The position numbers were made by a program, and so were the translations under genes. 64,000 nt of DNA from Rhodocyclaceae bacterium. Its GTDB lineage: Bacteria > Pseudomonadota > Gammaproteobacteria > Burkholderiales > Rhodocyclaceae. The notes under the pieces were generated by a model, which worked only from the letters and a program-made list of their open reading frames with translations, did not search any database and was not told the origin of the DNA. Location of the stretch: assembly GCA_030681195.1 (NCBI GenBank), contig JAUXXJ010000004.1:248001-312000 (forward strand). The letters run 5' to 3'. Positions 35,739-42,464 of the stretch are shown here, one piece after another (position 1 is the stretch's first letter; each line of letters starts with the position of its first letter).

Positions 35739-36074
35739 TCAAGCAACAGCCAGCATCAAATGCCCAACAGGATTAGAGGCTGGCTTCACCTTGATTTCGA
35801 TGTCATAGCCGAGCCGATTCAGGCAATCCATCAGCTTGCGCTCGGACAGATTGGAGAAGTCGCCACGCATCATGTCGGACACCTTCGGTTGGGTAACCCC
35901 CATGCGTTTTGCTGCTTCTTGCTGGGTAAGCCCAAGCCGGCGCATGGCCTTCCTGATCTCGATCACCAAGCCAGACTTGATCTTAAGCTTGTCTGCATCT
36001 GGCAGTCCTAAGTCGGCAAAGACATTGCCCGAACCGCGTTGCACCTCAACACCTTCTATGACCCGTTTTTTCAT
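35739..36074 (-). CDS. XRE-family antitoxin (HigA-like)
   Basis: A 111-residue Cro/C1-type HTH protein: LVIEIRKAMRRLGLTQQEAAKRMGVTQPKVSDMMRGDFSNLSERKLMDCLNRLGYDIEI, typical of HigA partners of Gp49-like toxins. It follows the toxin gene with an overlap of 29 bases, in the toxin-first order of higBA systems. ATG at 36074 is the best start. It should bind and neutralise the toxin and repress the operon. Confidence 0.82.
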   Translation of the reverse strand: MKKRVIEGVEVQRGSGNVFADLGLPDADKLKIKSGLVIEIRKAMRRLGLTQQEAAKRMGVTQPKVSDMMRGDFSNLSERKLMDCLNRLGYDIEIKVKPASNPVGHLMLAVA

Positions 36075-36432
36075 TTTGTAACTCCTTTGCAAGCGCCTCT
36101 GCAACTTTCAGCCTGGCGCGAATGATGGCTATATCCTCTTTCGGCGTTGCGATCCCACTCTTGCTCTTTTTCTGGAAGCAATGCAGGACAAAGACCGCTT
36201 CGGCGAACTTCACGGTATAGACAGCACGATAGGTGCCGCCGGCATCGTCTTCAACAACCTCGAGAACTCCAGCGCTGCCGAAGCCCTTGAGCACCTTTGC
36301 GGCATCGTGTTGATCACCCGCTTGGGCAAGGGAAAGTGCGTAACCGAAGAATCGCCTTACATCGGCGGGTAGGGCCATCAGGTCTTTGTGGCTGCTACCA
36401 ATCCATTCGAGTGGCTTTTCGTTTTCGAGCAT
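36046..36432 (-). CDS. Phage Gp49-like HigB toxin
   Basis: A 128-residue RelE-superfamily toxin of the Gp49-like type: EWIGSSHKDLMALPADVRRFFGYALSLAQAGDQHDAAKVLKGFGSAGVLEVVEDDAGGTYRAVYTVKFAEAVFVLHCFQKKSKSGIATPK. The conserved core ends in the FQKKSKxGIxTP motif. The C-terminus extends somewhat. It forms a pair with the overlapping XRE antitoxin gene and looks intact. Confidence 0.85.
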   Translation of the reverse strand: MLENEKPLEWIGSSHKDLMALPADVRRFFGYALSLAQAGDQHDAAKVLKGFGSAGVLEVVEDDAGGTYRAVYTVKFAEAVFVLHCFQKKSKSGIATPKEDIAIIRARLKVAEALAKELQNEKTGHRRC

Positions 36433-36477
36433 GGATAAATTATATATGAACAGGTATGTTGCGCAAGCCCATTATCG

Positions 36478-36753
36478 GCGCCGGGATTGGAGACAATCCG
36501 GATCGCTCGCGTATGACAGGTCATCTGCAGGAAGCCGACATCCAAAAGTGAAGCGGTGGCGGAACGCAAGCTGCTGATGGTGCATCGGGCCATGCGTTTG
36601 GACGATCTGCGCATCCCGCCGCAAAACCGGCTGGCAGCATTGAAAGGCGACCGCAAGAGCCAGTGGAGCATTCGCATCAACGACCAATGGCGCGTGTGTT
36701 TCGTCTGGGAGGATGGACAGGTGTTCGACGTGGAAATCGTGGATTACCACTGA
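36478..36753 (+). pseudogene. HigB-type toxin broken by a frameshift
   Basis: The C-terminal 65 residues (36556-36753: VAERKLLM, then LDDLRIPPQNRLAALKGD and WSIRINDQWRVCFVWEDG) are a normal HigB toxin core. The N-terminal part is not in frame. The preceding frame ends ADIQK then a stop, and removing seven bases (TGAAGCG, about 36548-36554) would restore ADIQK-VAERK as in the family. The toxin is therefore probably inactive; the following higA gene is intact. Confidence 0.65.
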
Positions 36754-36763
36754 GGAGAAGGCA

Positions 36764-37075
36764 ATGAGCGAAGTACGCAACGGCATGCGGGCGATTCATC
36801 CGGGCGAGATTTTGCGCGAGGAGTTCCTCGTGCCGCTGAATCTTTCGGCGAATGCGCTGGCGATTGCGCTGGGCGTACCGGCTCCGCGCATCAACGACAT
36901 CGCCCGCGAAAAACGCGGGGTGACGGCCGACACCGCCCTGCGGCTGTCCCGCTATCTCGGTACCAGCGCAGAATTCTGGATGGGCTTGCAGGCCGACTTT
37001 GATTTACGTCTCGCAGAAAGTGCGGCCAATGACGCCTTGGCACGTATTCATCGCATGGCGCCAAACGCGGCCTAA
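36764..37075 (+). CDS. HigA-family antitoxin
   Basis: A 103-residue HigA protein: MRAIHPGEILREEFLVPLNLSANALAIALGVPAPRINDIAREKRGVTADTALRLSRYLGTSAEFWMGLQADFDL, the standard XRE-HigA signature. GAGGAG precedes the ATG. Its toxin partner just upstream is frameshifted, so it survives as an orphan antitoxin. A diverged long repeat begins at its stop codon. Confidence 0.88.
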   Translation: MSEVRNGMRAIHPGEILREEFLVPLNLSANALAIALGVPAPRINDIAREKRGVTADTALRLSRYLGTSAEFWMGLQADFDLRLAESAANDALARIHRMAPNAA

Positions 37076-37133
37076 AAGTCGGCGCAGCCGCTTCGAACAG
37101 GCTAGGCCGCGCGCGGCAGTTGGCGGATGGGCG
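37074..37133 (+). repeat. Diverged long-form dispersed repeat
   Basis: Starts AAAAGTCGGCGCAGCC, sharing bases with the higA stop codon (37073-37075), and ends near TTGGCGGATGGGC. The interior is diverged, so the right boundary is approximate. Confidence 0.55.
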
Positions 37134-37181
37134 GTGGGTGGGGTAAAGCGGCTGCAATCAGGAGAGTTCGCCGTCCGCTTT

Positions 37182-37742
37182 TCAAAACTCGTTGCGGATG
37201 CGGTTGTAACCCTCTACCAGGGTGCGGTTCGCCGCCACGACGCTCTCGGAGAAGCTTGTCGCATCACCCGATACCGGCTGAATGGTGGCCAGTTCGGCAT
37301 CGGAATGTACGTTGGTGGTCGAAGGAATGTAGAAGCCGGGCGGCACATGGCAGCCTTCCACCACCGAATTGTGACGGACTACTGAGCCAGCGCCCACCGT
37401 GCAGTTAAACAGCACGGAATTGAAGCCGATGAAGACATTGTTGCCCACCGTGCAAGGGCCATGGACGATGGAGCGATGGGCAATCGAGGTTTCGCGCCCG
37501 ATCATCACGCCACTACCGTCCTTGCAGTGGATCACCACGCCGTCCTGAATGTTGGAGCCGGCACTGATAATGATCGGCTCCATCGCGCCGTTTTCATCAA
37601 TTTCGTCGGCACGAATCACGGCGTAGGGGCCGATGAAGACGTTCTCCTCGACGATGACCTTGCCGCACAAAATCGCGGTGGGATCAACAAAGGCGGACTC
37701 ATGGACAACCGGCAAATCGCCGCTGGGATTCTTGCGGATCAT
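37182..37742 (-). CDS. Gamma-class carbonic anhydrase-like protein (CamH type)
   Basis: A 186-residue left-handed beta-helix protein with hexapeptide repeats: FIGPYAVIRAD (R44), NIQDGVVIHCKDGSG (H72), IGRETSIAHRSIVHGPC (H89 and H94, the His-x4-His pair), and GFNSVLFNCTVGAGSVV. The three His match the zinc or iron site of gamma-carbonic anhydrases. It lacks the acidic loop of Cam, so it is the CamH-like form. It is divergent from a SulP transporter gene, a context that supports a role in CO2/bicarbonate interconversion. Confidence 0.82.
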   Translation of the reverse strand: MIRKNPSGDLPVVHESAFVDPTAILCGKVIVEENVFIGPYAVIRADEIDENGAMEPIIISAGSNIQDGVVIHCKDGSGVMIGRETSIAHRSIVHGPCTVGNNVFIGFNSVLFNCTVGAGSVVRHNSVVEGCHVPPGFYIPSTTNVHSDAELATIQPVSGDATSFSESVVAANRTLVEGYNRIRNEF

Positions 37743-37897
37743 GGACTTTCCTTTCTGGGGACATAGAGAAGCGTAATGCCAGCATAACAGGGCTCAAGAC
37801 TCTGCCTGGGCCCGTCGGATAAAATGTTGCGCTTTGCAATGCTGACGCTGTCGTTTGCAGCATTTTAGCCGCGCTGCCCTGACGTCCCGAGGAACCG
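37743..37897. promoter_or_regulatory. Divergent control region between gamma-CA and SulP
   Basis: 155 bases with no gene. It holds TGTTGC (37826-37831), TTTGCAA (37834-37840) and a further TTTGCAG, resembling the TTGCA-type sites at 30.5 kb and 42.1 kb but less symmetrical. No good sigma-54 site was found. Confidence 0.35.
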
Positions 37898-40045
37898 ATG
37901 TTCACCCACCCCCTGCTGCTGCGCCTGTTTCCCTTCCTGACCTGGTTTCCCGTCAATTCCTTCATCCTGCGCGGCGATCTGATCGCCGGCATTACCGGCG
38001 CGCTGGTGTTGGTGCCGAAGGCGATGGCCTACGCGCAACTATCAGGGTTGCCAGTGTATTTCGGCCTGTATGTGGCCTTGGTGCCAGCCATTCTCGGCGC
38101 GCTCTGGGGTTCCTCGCGGCAACTGGCCACCGGGCCGGTGGCCATCGTCTCGCTGATGACCGCTGCGGCGATCACGCCGTTTGCCGTACCCTTCTCGGAG
38201 GAGTTCATCGGCCTCGCCCTGCTGTTGGCACTGATGGTCGGCATCATCCAGTTCGCGCTCGGCGCGCTCAAACTCGGCACCATCGTCAATTTCGTCTCGC
38301 ACCCGGTGATCCTCGGCTTCATGAATGCGGCCGCGATCATCATCGCCCTCTCGCAACTCGACATGCTGCTGGGCATTCCGAAAGGTCGCTCGGATTCCTT
38401 CCTCAAGGACATCTGGGAAATGGCGACTTACCTGCCGATGACGCATTTGCCCACGCTGGCGATGTCGGCCTTTGCCCTGGTGCTGATGCTGGGACTGAAA
38501 AAGATCAAAGTGCTCTCCAAGCCCAGCGTACTGGTCGCCGTGGTCATCACCACCTTGGTGAGCTATGCCATCGGCTTTGAACAGAAGTCCAAGGCCGAGG
38601 TGGAGGATATCGAAGACCCCTCCATCCAGTCACTGGTCATCGGTTACATAAATGCCGACGACAACATTCGCGACCTGTCGGCGATCCTGACAACCAAGTC
38701 TTCCGAAGTGCGCGTGCTCGGCAAAGAGAAAGATATCGCCGGCATCGCCGAGGTCGACCACCAGATCGACCTGATGAGGCTGGCGGTTAGCAACCTTGAG
38801 CGAGAAAACAAACTGCGCATGCAAACCTTGCGCAAGCTGCACTTCGAGCGTGCAAAACCGCAAGGCAACGAAGCAGCAGCGCTTTACCTGGTCGGTAAAG
38901 TGCCGGCCGGCGTCGAAACCGATGGCCACCAGTGGCACGTCAAGAAGATCGAGAAGGGCAGCATTGCCCTGATGGGGGGCGGCGATGTCGTCGGCAACAT
39001 CCCTGCGGGTCTGCCCTCCTTCCGCTTGCCGCCGCTTGGCATCGACGCCATCATGTCGCTGCTCTCCGCCGCACTGATCATTGCGCTGGTGGCTTTCATG
39101 GAGTCGATCTCGATGGCCAAGGCAATGGCCGCCAAGACCAAGGACAAGATCGACCCGAATCAGGAGCTGATCGGTCAGGGCCTCGCCAACATCGGCGGCG
39201 CCTTCTTCCAGTCCTACCCGGCCTGCGGCTCTTTCACCGGCTCGGCGATCAACCTGCAGGCGGGCGCCAAGACCGGCTTCGCCATGGTGTTCAACGGTCT
39301 GTTTGTCGCCGTCACGCTGCTGTTCCTCACGTCCTTCCTCTACCACCTGCCGAAAGCGGTGTTGGCCGTGATCATCCTGCTCGCCGTCACCAGCTTGATT
39401 ACGCCGGATGCGCTCAAGCACACCTGGAAGGCCAGCCGCGCGGACGGCATCGTCGCGCTGATCACCTTCTTTGCCACCCTGATCGCCGCGCCGCACCTCG
39501 ACAAAGGCATCATGATCGGCGCCGTGCTGGCCATCGTCCTGCACCTCTACAACACCATGAAGCCGCGCGTGGCCATCCTCGGCCGCCTGCCCGATGGCAG
39601 CCTGCACGACGCCAAGGGCCATGACCTGCCGCCCTCGAAAATCGTCACCGTCATCCGCTTCGATGGCCGCCTCTATTTCGCCAATGTGTCCTACTTTGAG
39701 GATGCCGTCCTCACTGCCGTGGCGGACAACCCGGAAGCGCCCTACGTGCTGATTGTCGGCGACGGCATCAACGACATGGACGCCTCGGGCGAGGAAGTGA
39801 TTCATCACCTGGTCGAGCGCCTCAATGGCAACGGCATCGTTGTGTTGTTCGCCGGCATGAAGAAGCAGGTGATTGATGTCATGCGCGCCACCGGCCTTTA
39901 TGAAATGATCGGCGCCCGACGCTTCTTCTCCTCGGCCGAACTGGCGCTGGATGCCATTTATTCACGCGCGGAATACGACGGCGAGGATGACCCGCTGCGC
40001 CTGCCAGAAAAGATGCCCGTTCTGGTCACCAAGTTGCACGACTAA
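37898..40045 (+). CDS. SulP-family transporter with STAS domain and a 130-residue insertion
   Basis: A 715-residue SulP transporter, paralogous to the one at 28.3-30.0 kb (shared MESISMAKAMAAKTKDKIDPNQELIGQG; STAS region FDGRLYFANVSYFEDAV and GDGINDMDASGEEV). Unlike that protein it has an insertion at about residues 228-357 (from EQKSKAEVEDIED to ALMGGGDVVG) that is charged and mostly helical, between two membrane helices. GAGGA precedes the ATG. Neighbours (gamma-carbonic anhydrase, CBS protein, SLC13) favour bicarbonate or a related anion as substrate; this is inference. Confidence 0.88.
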   Translation: MFTHPLLLRLFPFLTWFPVNSFILRGDLIAGITGALVLVPKAMAYAQLSGLPVYFGLYVALVPAILGALWGSSRQLATGPVAIVSLMTAAAITPFAVPFSEEFIGLALLLALMVGIIQFALGALKLGTIVNFVSHPVILGFMNAAAIIIALSQLDMLLGIPKGRSDSFLKDIWEMATYLPMTHLPTLAMSAFALVLMLGLKKIKVLSKPSVLVAVVITTLVSYAIGFEQKSKAEVEDIEDPSIQSLVIGYINADDNIRDLSAILTTKSSEVRVLGKEKDIAGIAEVDHQIDLMRLAVSNLERENKLRMQTLRKLHFERAKPQGNEAAALYLVGKVPAGVETDGHQWHVKKIEKGSIALMGGGDVVGNIPAGLPSFRLPPLGIDAIMSLLSAALIIALVAFMESISMAKAMAAKTKDKIDPNQELIGQGLANIGGAFFQSYPACGSFTGSAINLQAGAKTGFAMVFNGLFVAVTLLFLTSFLYHLPKAVLAVIILLAVTSLITPDALKHTWKASRADGIVALITFFATLIAAPHLDKGIMIGAVLAIVLHLYNTMKPRVAILGRLPDGSLHDAKGHDLPPSKIVTVIRFDGRLYFANVSYFEDAVLTAVADNPEAPYVLIVGDGINDMDASGEEVIHHLVERLNGNGIVVLFAGMKKQVIDVMRATGLYEMIGARRFFSSAELALDAIYSRAEYDGEDDPLRLPEKMPVLVTKLHD

Positions 40046-40067
40046 TTTTAGGTAGAAGGAGAAGGTC

Positions 40068-40592
40068 ATGCCCATTTCCGGAACAATTAGCGACCACATG
40101 CGACCGCTGGCCGAGTATCCGCATATCAATGCAGATGCGACGCTCCGCGACGTCTTCGTCATGCTCAAGGAGCGCTATGACGCCGCGCTACAGTTTCGCA
40201 GCGTGCTGGTATTCGACAAGACGCAGCGCCTGCTCGGCAAGATCAGCCTGCATGACCTGCTGAAGATCCTGCTGCCCGACTACCTGACTCATCTACCCGC
40301 ACATTTCGAGGGCGCCGACAGCGACCTCTCGTCGCTCGCCATGCTCTGGCAGGAAGACAGTGTCGAGCATGTGCGTGAGATCGCCAGCCAGCGCGTTGGC
40401 GACCATGTGCGGCCGGCCGCTGCGCCCCTCAAGCCGGAAGATCCGCTGACACTGGCGCTTTACCGCTTCGCCAATTCGGACTTCAATACCATCCCGATCG
40501 CCGAAGGCCAGCGCATCGTCGGCGTCATCCGCATTGTCGATGTGCTCGCCGCTGTCGCGACCACCGTGGTCGACGAAGGCGGTGCCGCATGA
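40068..40592 (+). CDS. CBS-domain protein
   Basis: A 174-residue protein with a CBS pair: HINADATLRDVFVMLKERY, then LVFDKTQRLLGKISLHDLLKIL, and LTLALYRFANSDFNTIPIAEGQRIVGVIRIVDVLAAV. It probably senses adenine nucleotides and regulates the transporters encoded on each side. A strong AAGGAGAAGG site precedes the ATG, and its stop overlaps the SLC13 start (ATGA), indicating coupled translation. Confidence 0.82.
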   Translation: MPISGTISDHMRPLAEYPHINADATLRDVFVMLKERYDAALQFRSVLVFDKTQRLLGKISLHDLLKILLPDYLTHLPAHFEGADSDLSSLAMLWQEDSVEHVREIASQRVGDHVRPAAAPLKPEDPLTLALYRFANSDFNTIPIAEGQRIVGVIRIVDVLAAVATTVVDEGGAA

Positions 40593-42085
40593 GCGAATCA
40601 ACCACTACAGCGACAGCAAGCCTCGACAGCACTGCGGTCCCCTTCGACTGGAAAAAATGGACCGCTCTGCTCGGCGGCCTGGCAATTTTCCTGTTGATCT
40701 ATTTCTCACCGCCCTGGGGGATTGCCATTGATCCGGGCGGCAAGGAATTCGTGCTTTCTCACGAAGGCAAGGCGGCCATCGGCCTGTTCCTGATGGCCGG
40801 TATCTGGTGGGTGTTCGAGGTTATTCCGATCGGCATCACCGCCATCGCCATCGGCGTCTTCCAGGCACTCTTCATGATTCGCCCCGCCAAGGAGGCCTTC
40901 CGCGACTTCATGGACCCGTCGGTGATGTTCATCTTCGGCTCGATGGTGATCGGCATGGCCTTCACCAAGACCGGCCTGACCAAGCGCATCGCCTACAAGA
41001 TGCTCGCCGTGGTCGGCGAGAACACGCGCACCATCCTGCTCGGCACCATGGTCGTCACCGCCCTGCTCGCCCATGTGATGGCGCATACCGCCGTGGCGGC
41101 GACGATGTTCCCGATCCTGCTTGCCATCATGGCGCTCTACAAGGACGACACCGGGGCACCCTCCAACTTCGGCAAGGCGCTGTTCATCGGCATGGCCTGG
41201 GCGGCCGGCGCCGGCAGCATCATCACCCTGCTCGGTGCCGCACGCGGTCCGGCGGCGGCGGCGATGTTCACGGAGTTCACCGGGCGGCAGGTCGATTTCT
41301 TTGATTTCCCGCTCTACATGGGCCTGATCGGCTGGAGCATGGTGTTCGTCATCTGGCTCTATCTGTCGGCCGTGTTCAAGCCTTCCAAGGCCACCATTCC
41401 CGGCCTACGCGACAAGGTCGGCAAGCTCGCCACCGCGCTCGGCCCGATGACCGTCAAGGAAAAATTCGTCATCGCCTGCGTCGGCCTGGTCGTCGTCATG
41501 ATGGCGATGCAATCGATGGTGCCGGCGCTCAAGGGCATCGACCGCGCTGGTCTGATGCTCACCTCGACATTGCTGTTTTTCATCTTCGGCGTGCTGAAAG
41601 TGCAAGATCTTGAGGAGATGCCGTGGAACATCATCCTGCTGTTCTCCGGCGCGATGAGCATCGGCTTCTGCCTGTGGAAGACCGGCGCCGCCGAGTGGAT
41701 GGCGGTGAATTTCCTGACGGCGCTGCAGGGCTCGCACTGGTGGGTGTTCGTCATGGGCGTGTCCGCCTTCGTGCTGGTGATGACCAACTTCATCATGAAT
41801 GTGGCCGCCATCGCCATCGCCCTGCCGGTGTCGCTGGTGATGGCCCGTTACCTGGGCGTGGCGCCCGACGTGATCTTTTTCTCCGCCCTGGTGGTGGCCG
41901 GCATGCCGTTCATGCTGCTGATCGGTGCAGCACCGAATGCGATTGCCTACGAGTCGAAACAATTCACGCCGGGTGAGTTTTTCAAGCATGGCCTGGTGAT
42001 GAGTGCGATTCTGCTGGTGGTGCTGGGCGTGGCGCTGCTCACCATCTGGCCTCTGCTCGGGATGTCGATACTGGCGCAGCCATAA
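40589..42085 (+). CDS. SLC13/DASS-family anion permease
   Basis: A 498-residue permease with about 11-12 membrane helices: LFLMAGIWWVFEVIPIGITAIAIGVFQALF, FIFGSMVIGMAFTKTGLTKRIA, HVMAHTAVAATMFPILLAIM, GAGSIITLLGAARGPAAA, NIILLFSGAMSIGFCLWKTGAAEW and LLIGAAPNAIAYESKQFTPGEF. DASS carriers move dicarboxylates, sulfate or similar anions with sodium. The pairing of SulP with SLC13 occurs twice in this window, the other time with a broken SLC13. A short repeat overlaps its stop codon. Confidence 0.88.
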   Translation: MSESTTTATASLDSTAVPFDWKKWTALLGGLAIFLLIYFSPPWGIAIDPGGKEFVLSHEGKAAIGLFLMAGIWWVFEVIPIGITAIAIGVFQALFMIRPAKEAFRDFMDPSVMFIFGSMVIGMAFTKTGLTKRIAYKMLAVVGENTRTILLGTMVVTALLAHVMAHTAVAATMFPILLAIMALYKDDTGAPSNFGKALFIGMAWAAGAGSIITLLGAARGPAAAAMFTEFTGRQVDFFDFPLYMGLIGWSMVFVIWLYLSAVFKPSKATIPGLRDKVGKLATALGPMTVKEKFVIACVGLVVVMMAMQSMVPALKGIDRAGLMLTSTLLFFIFGVLKVQDLEEMPWNIILLFSGAMSIGFCLWKTGAAEWMAVNFLTALQGSHWWVFVMGVSAFVLVMTNFIMNVAAIAIALPVSLVMARYLGVAPDVIFFSALVVAGMPFMLLIGAAPNAIAYESKQFTPGEFFKHGLVMSAILLVVLGVALLTIWPLLGMSILAQP

Positions 42086-42108
42086 AAAGTCGGCACTGGC
42101 GGGACGGC
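42085..42108 (+). repeat. Short dispersed repeat, 23/24, at the SLC13 stop codon
   Basis: First A is the last base of the SLC13 TAA. One mismatch. Confidence 0.85.
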
Positions 42109-42123
42109 GTTGCAATTGGCAAC
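42109..42123. promoter_or_regulatory. GTTGC-AATTG-GCAAC palindrome
   Basis: Perfect 5-base arms 77 bases upstream of the sigma-54 promoter at 42200, a usual distance for an NtrC-type enhancer site. It shares the TTGC/GCAA half site with the repeats at 30.5 kb. Confidence 0.45.
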
Positions 42124-42199
42124 ACCACCGCCCGCGCCGATCCGCCGTACAAAATTCAGTATCAACGTTAATTCAATGGCTTACATTCCTGCAGCAAGA

Positions 42200-42214
42200 T
42201 GGCACGCGGTGTGC
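42200..42214 (+). promoter_or_regulatory. Sigma-54 (-24/-12) promoter
   Basis: TGGCACGCGGTGTGC: a full match to the -24 TGGCACG, with GG and GC ten bases apart. Expected transcription start is about 42225, giving a 27-base leader with a ribosome binding site before the ATG at 42252. It would drive the small gene and the SulP-Usp gene. Confidence 0.6.
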
Positions 42215-42251
42215 GTAAGTAGCACATCCCCCGTCTGCAAGGAGTGCTGCC

Positions 42252-42464
42252 ATGCCCCCCCTCATCCTCGCGCTACTGCGCGCCCTCACGATACCCAACG
42301 GTGCCAGCGGCGAACTGCTGTCAGCGCGACGCAAGTCCCATCTGCTGCAGGCCGAGTGGTATGCCCATCTCGCCGAGGCAGGCGAACAGGAACGCAAAGC
42401 CGAAGCACAAGCGGGGGGCGCCCGACCCACCAAGACTGACGAGACCATCCTGCGCAATACATGA
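42252..42464 (+). CDS. Small conserved-looking protein coupled to SulP-Usp gene
   Basis: A 70-residue soluble protein (MPPLILALLRALTIPNGASG, then LLSARRKSHLLQAEWYAHLAEAGEQERKAEAQAGG) with a good GGAG site before the ATG. Its stop overlaps the start of the SulP-Usp gene, so it is translationally coupled. I recognise no family. The helical, charged C-terminal half could bind the transporter. Confidence 0.6.
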   Translation: MPPLILALLRALTIPNGASGELLSARRKSHLLQAEWYAHLAEAGEQERKAEAQAGGARPTKTDETILRNT

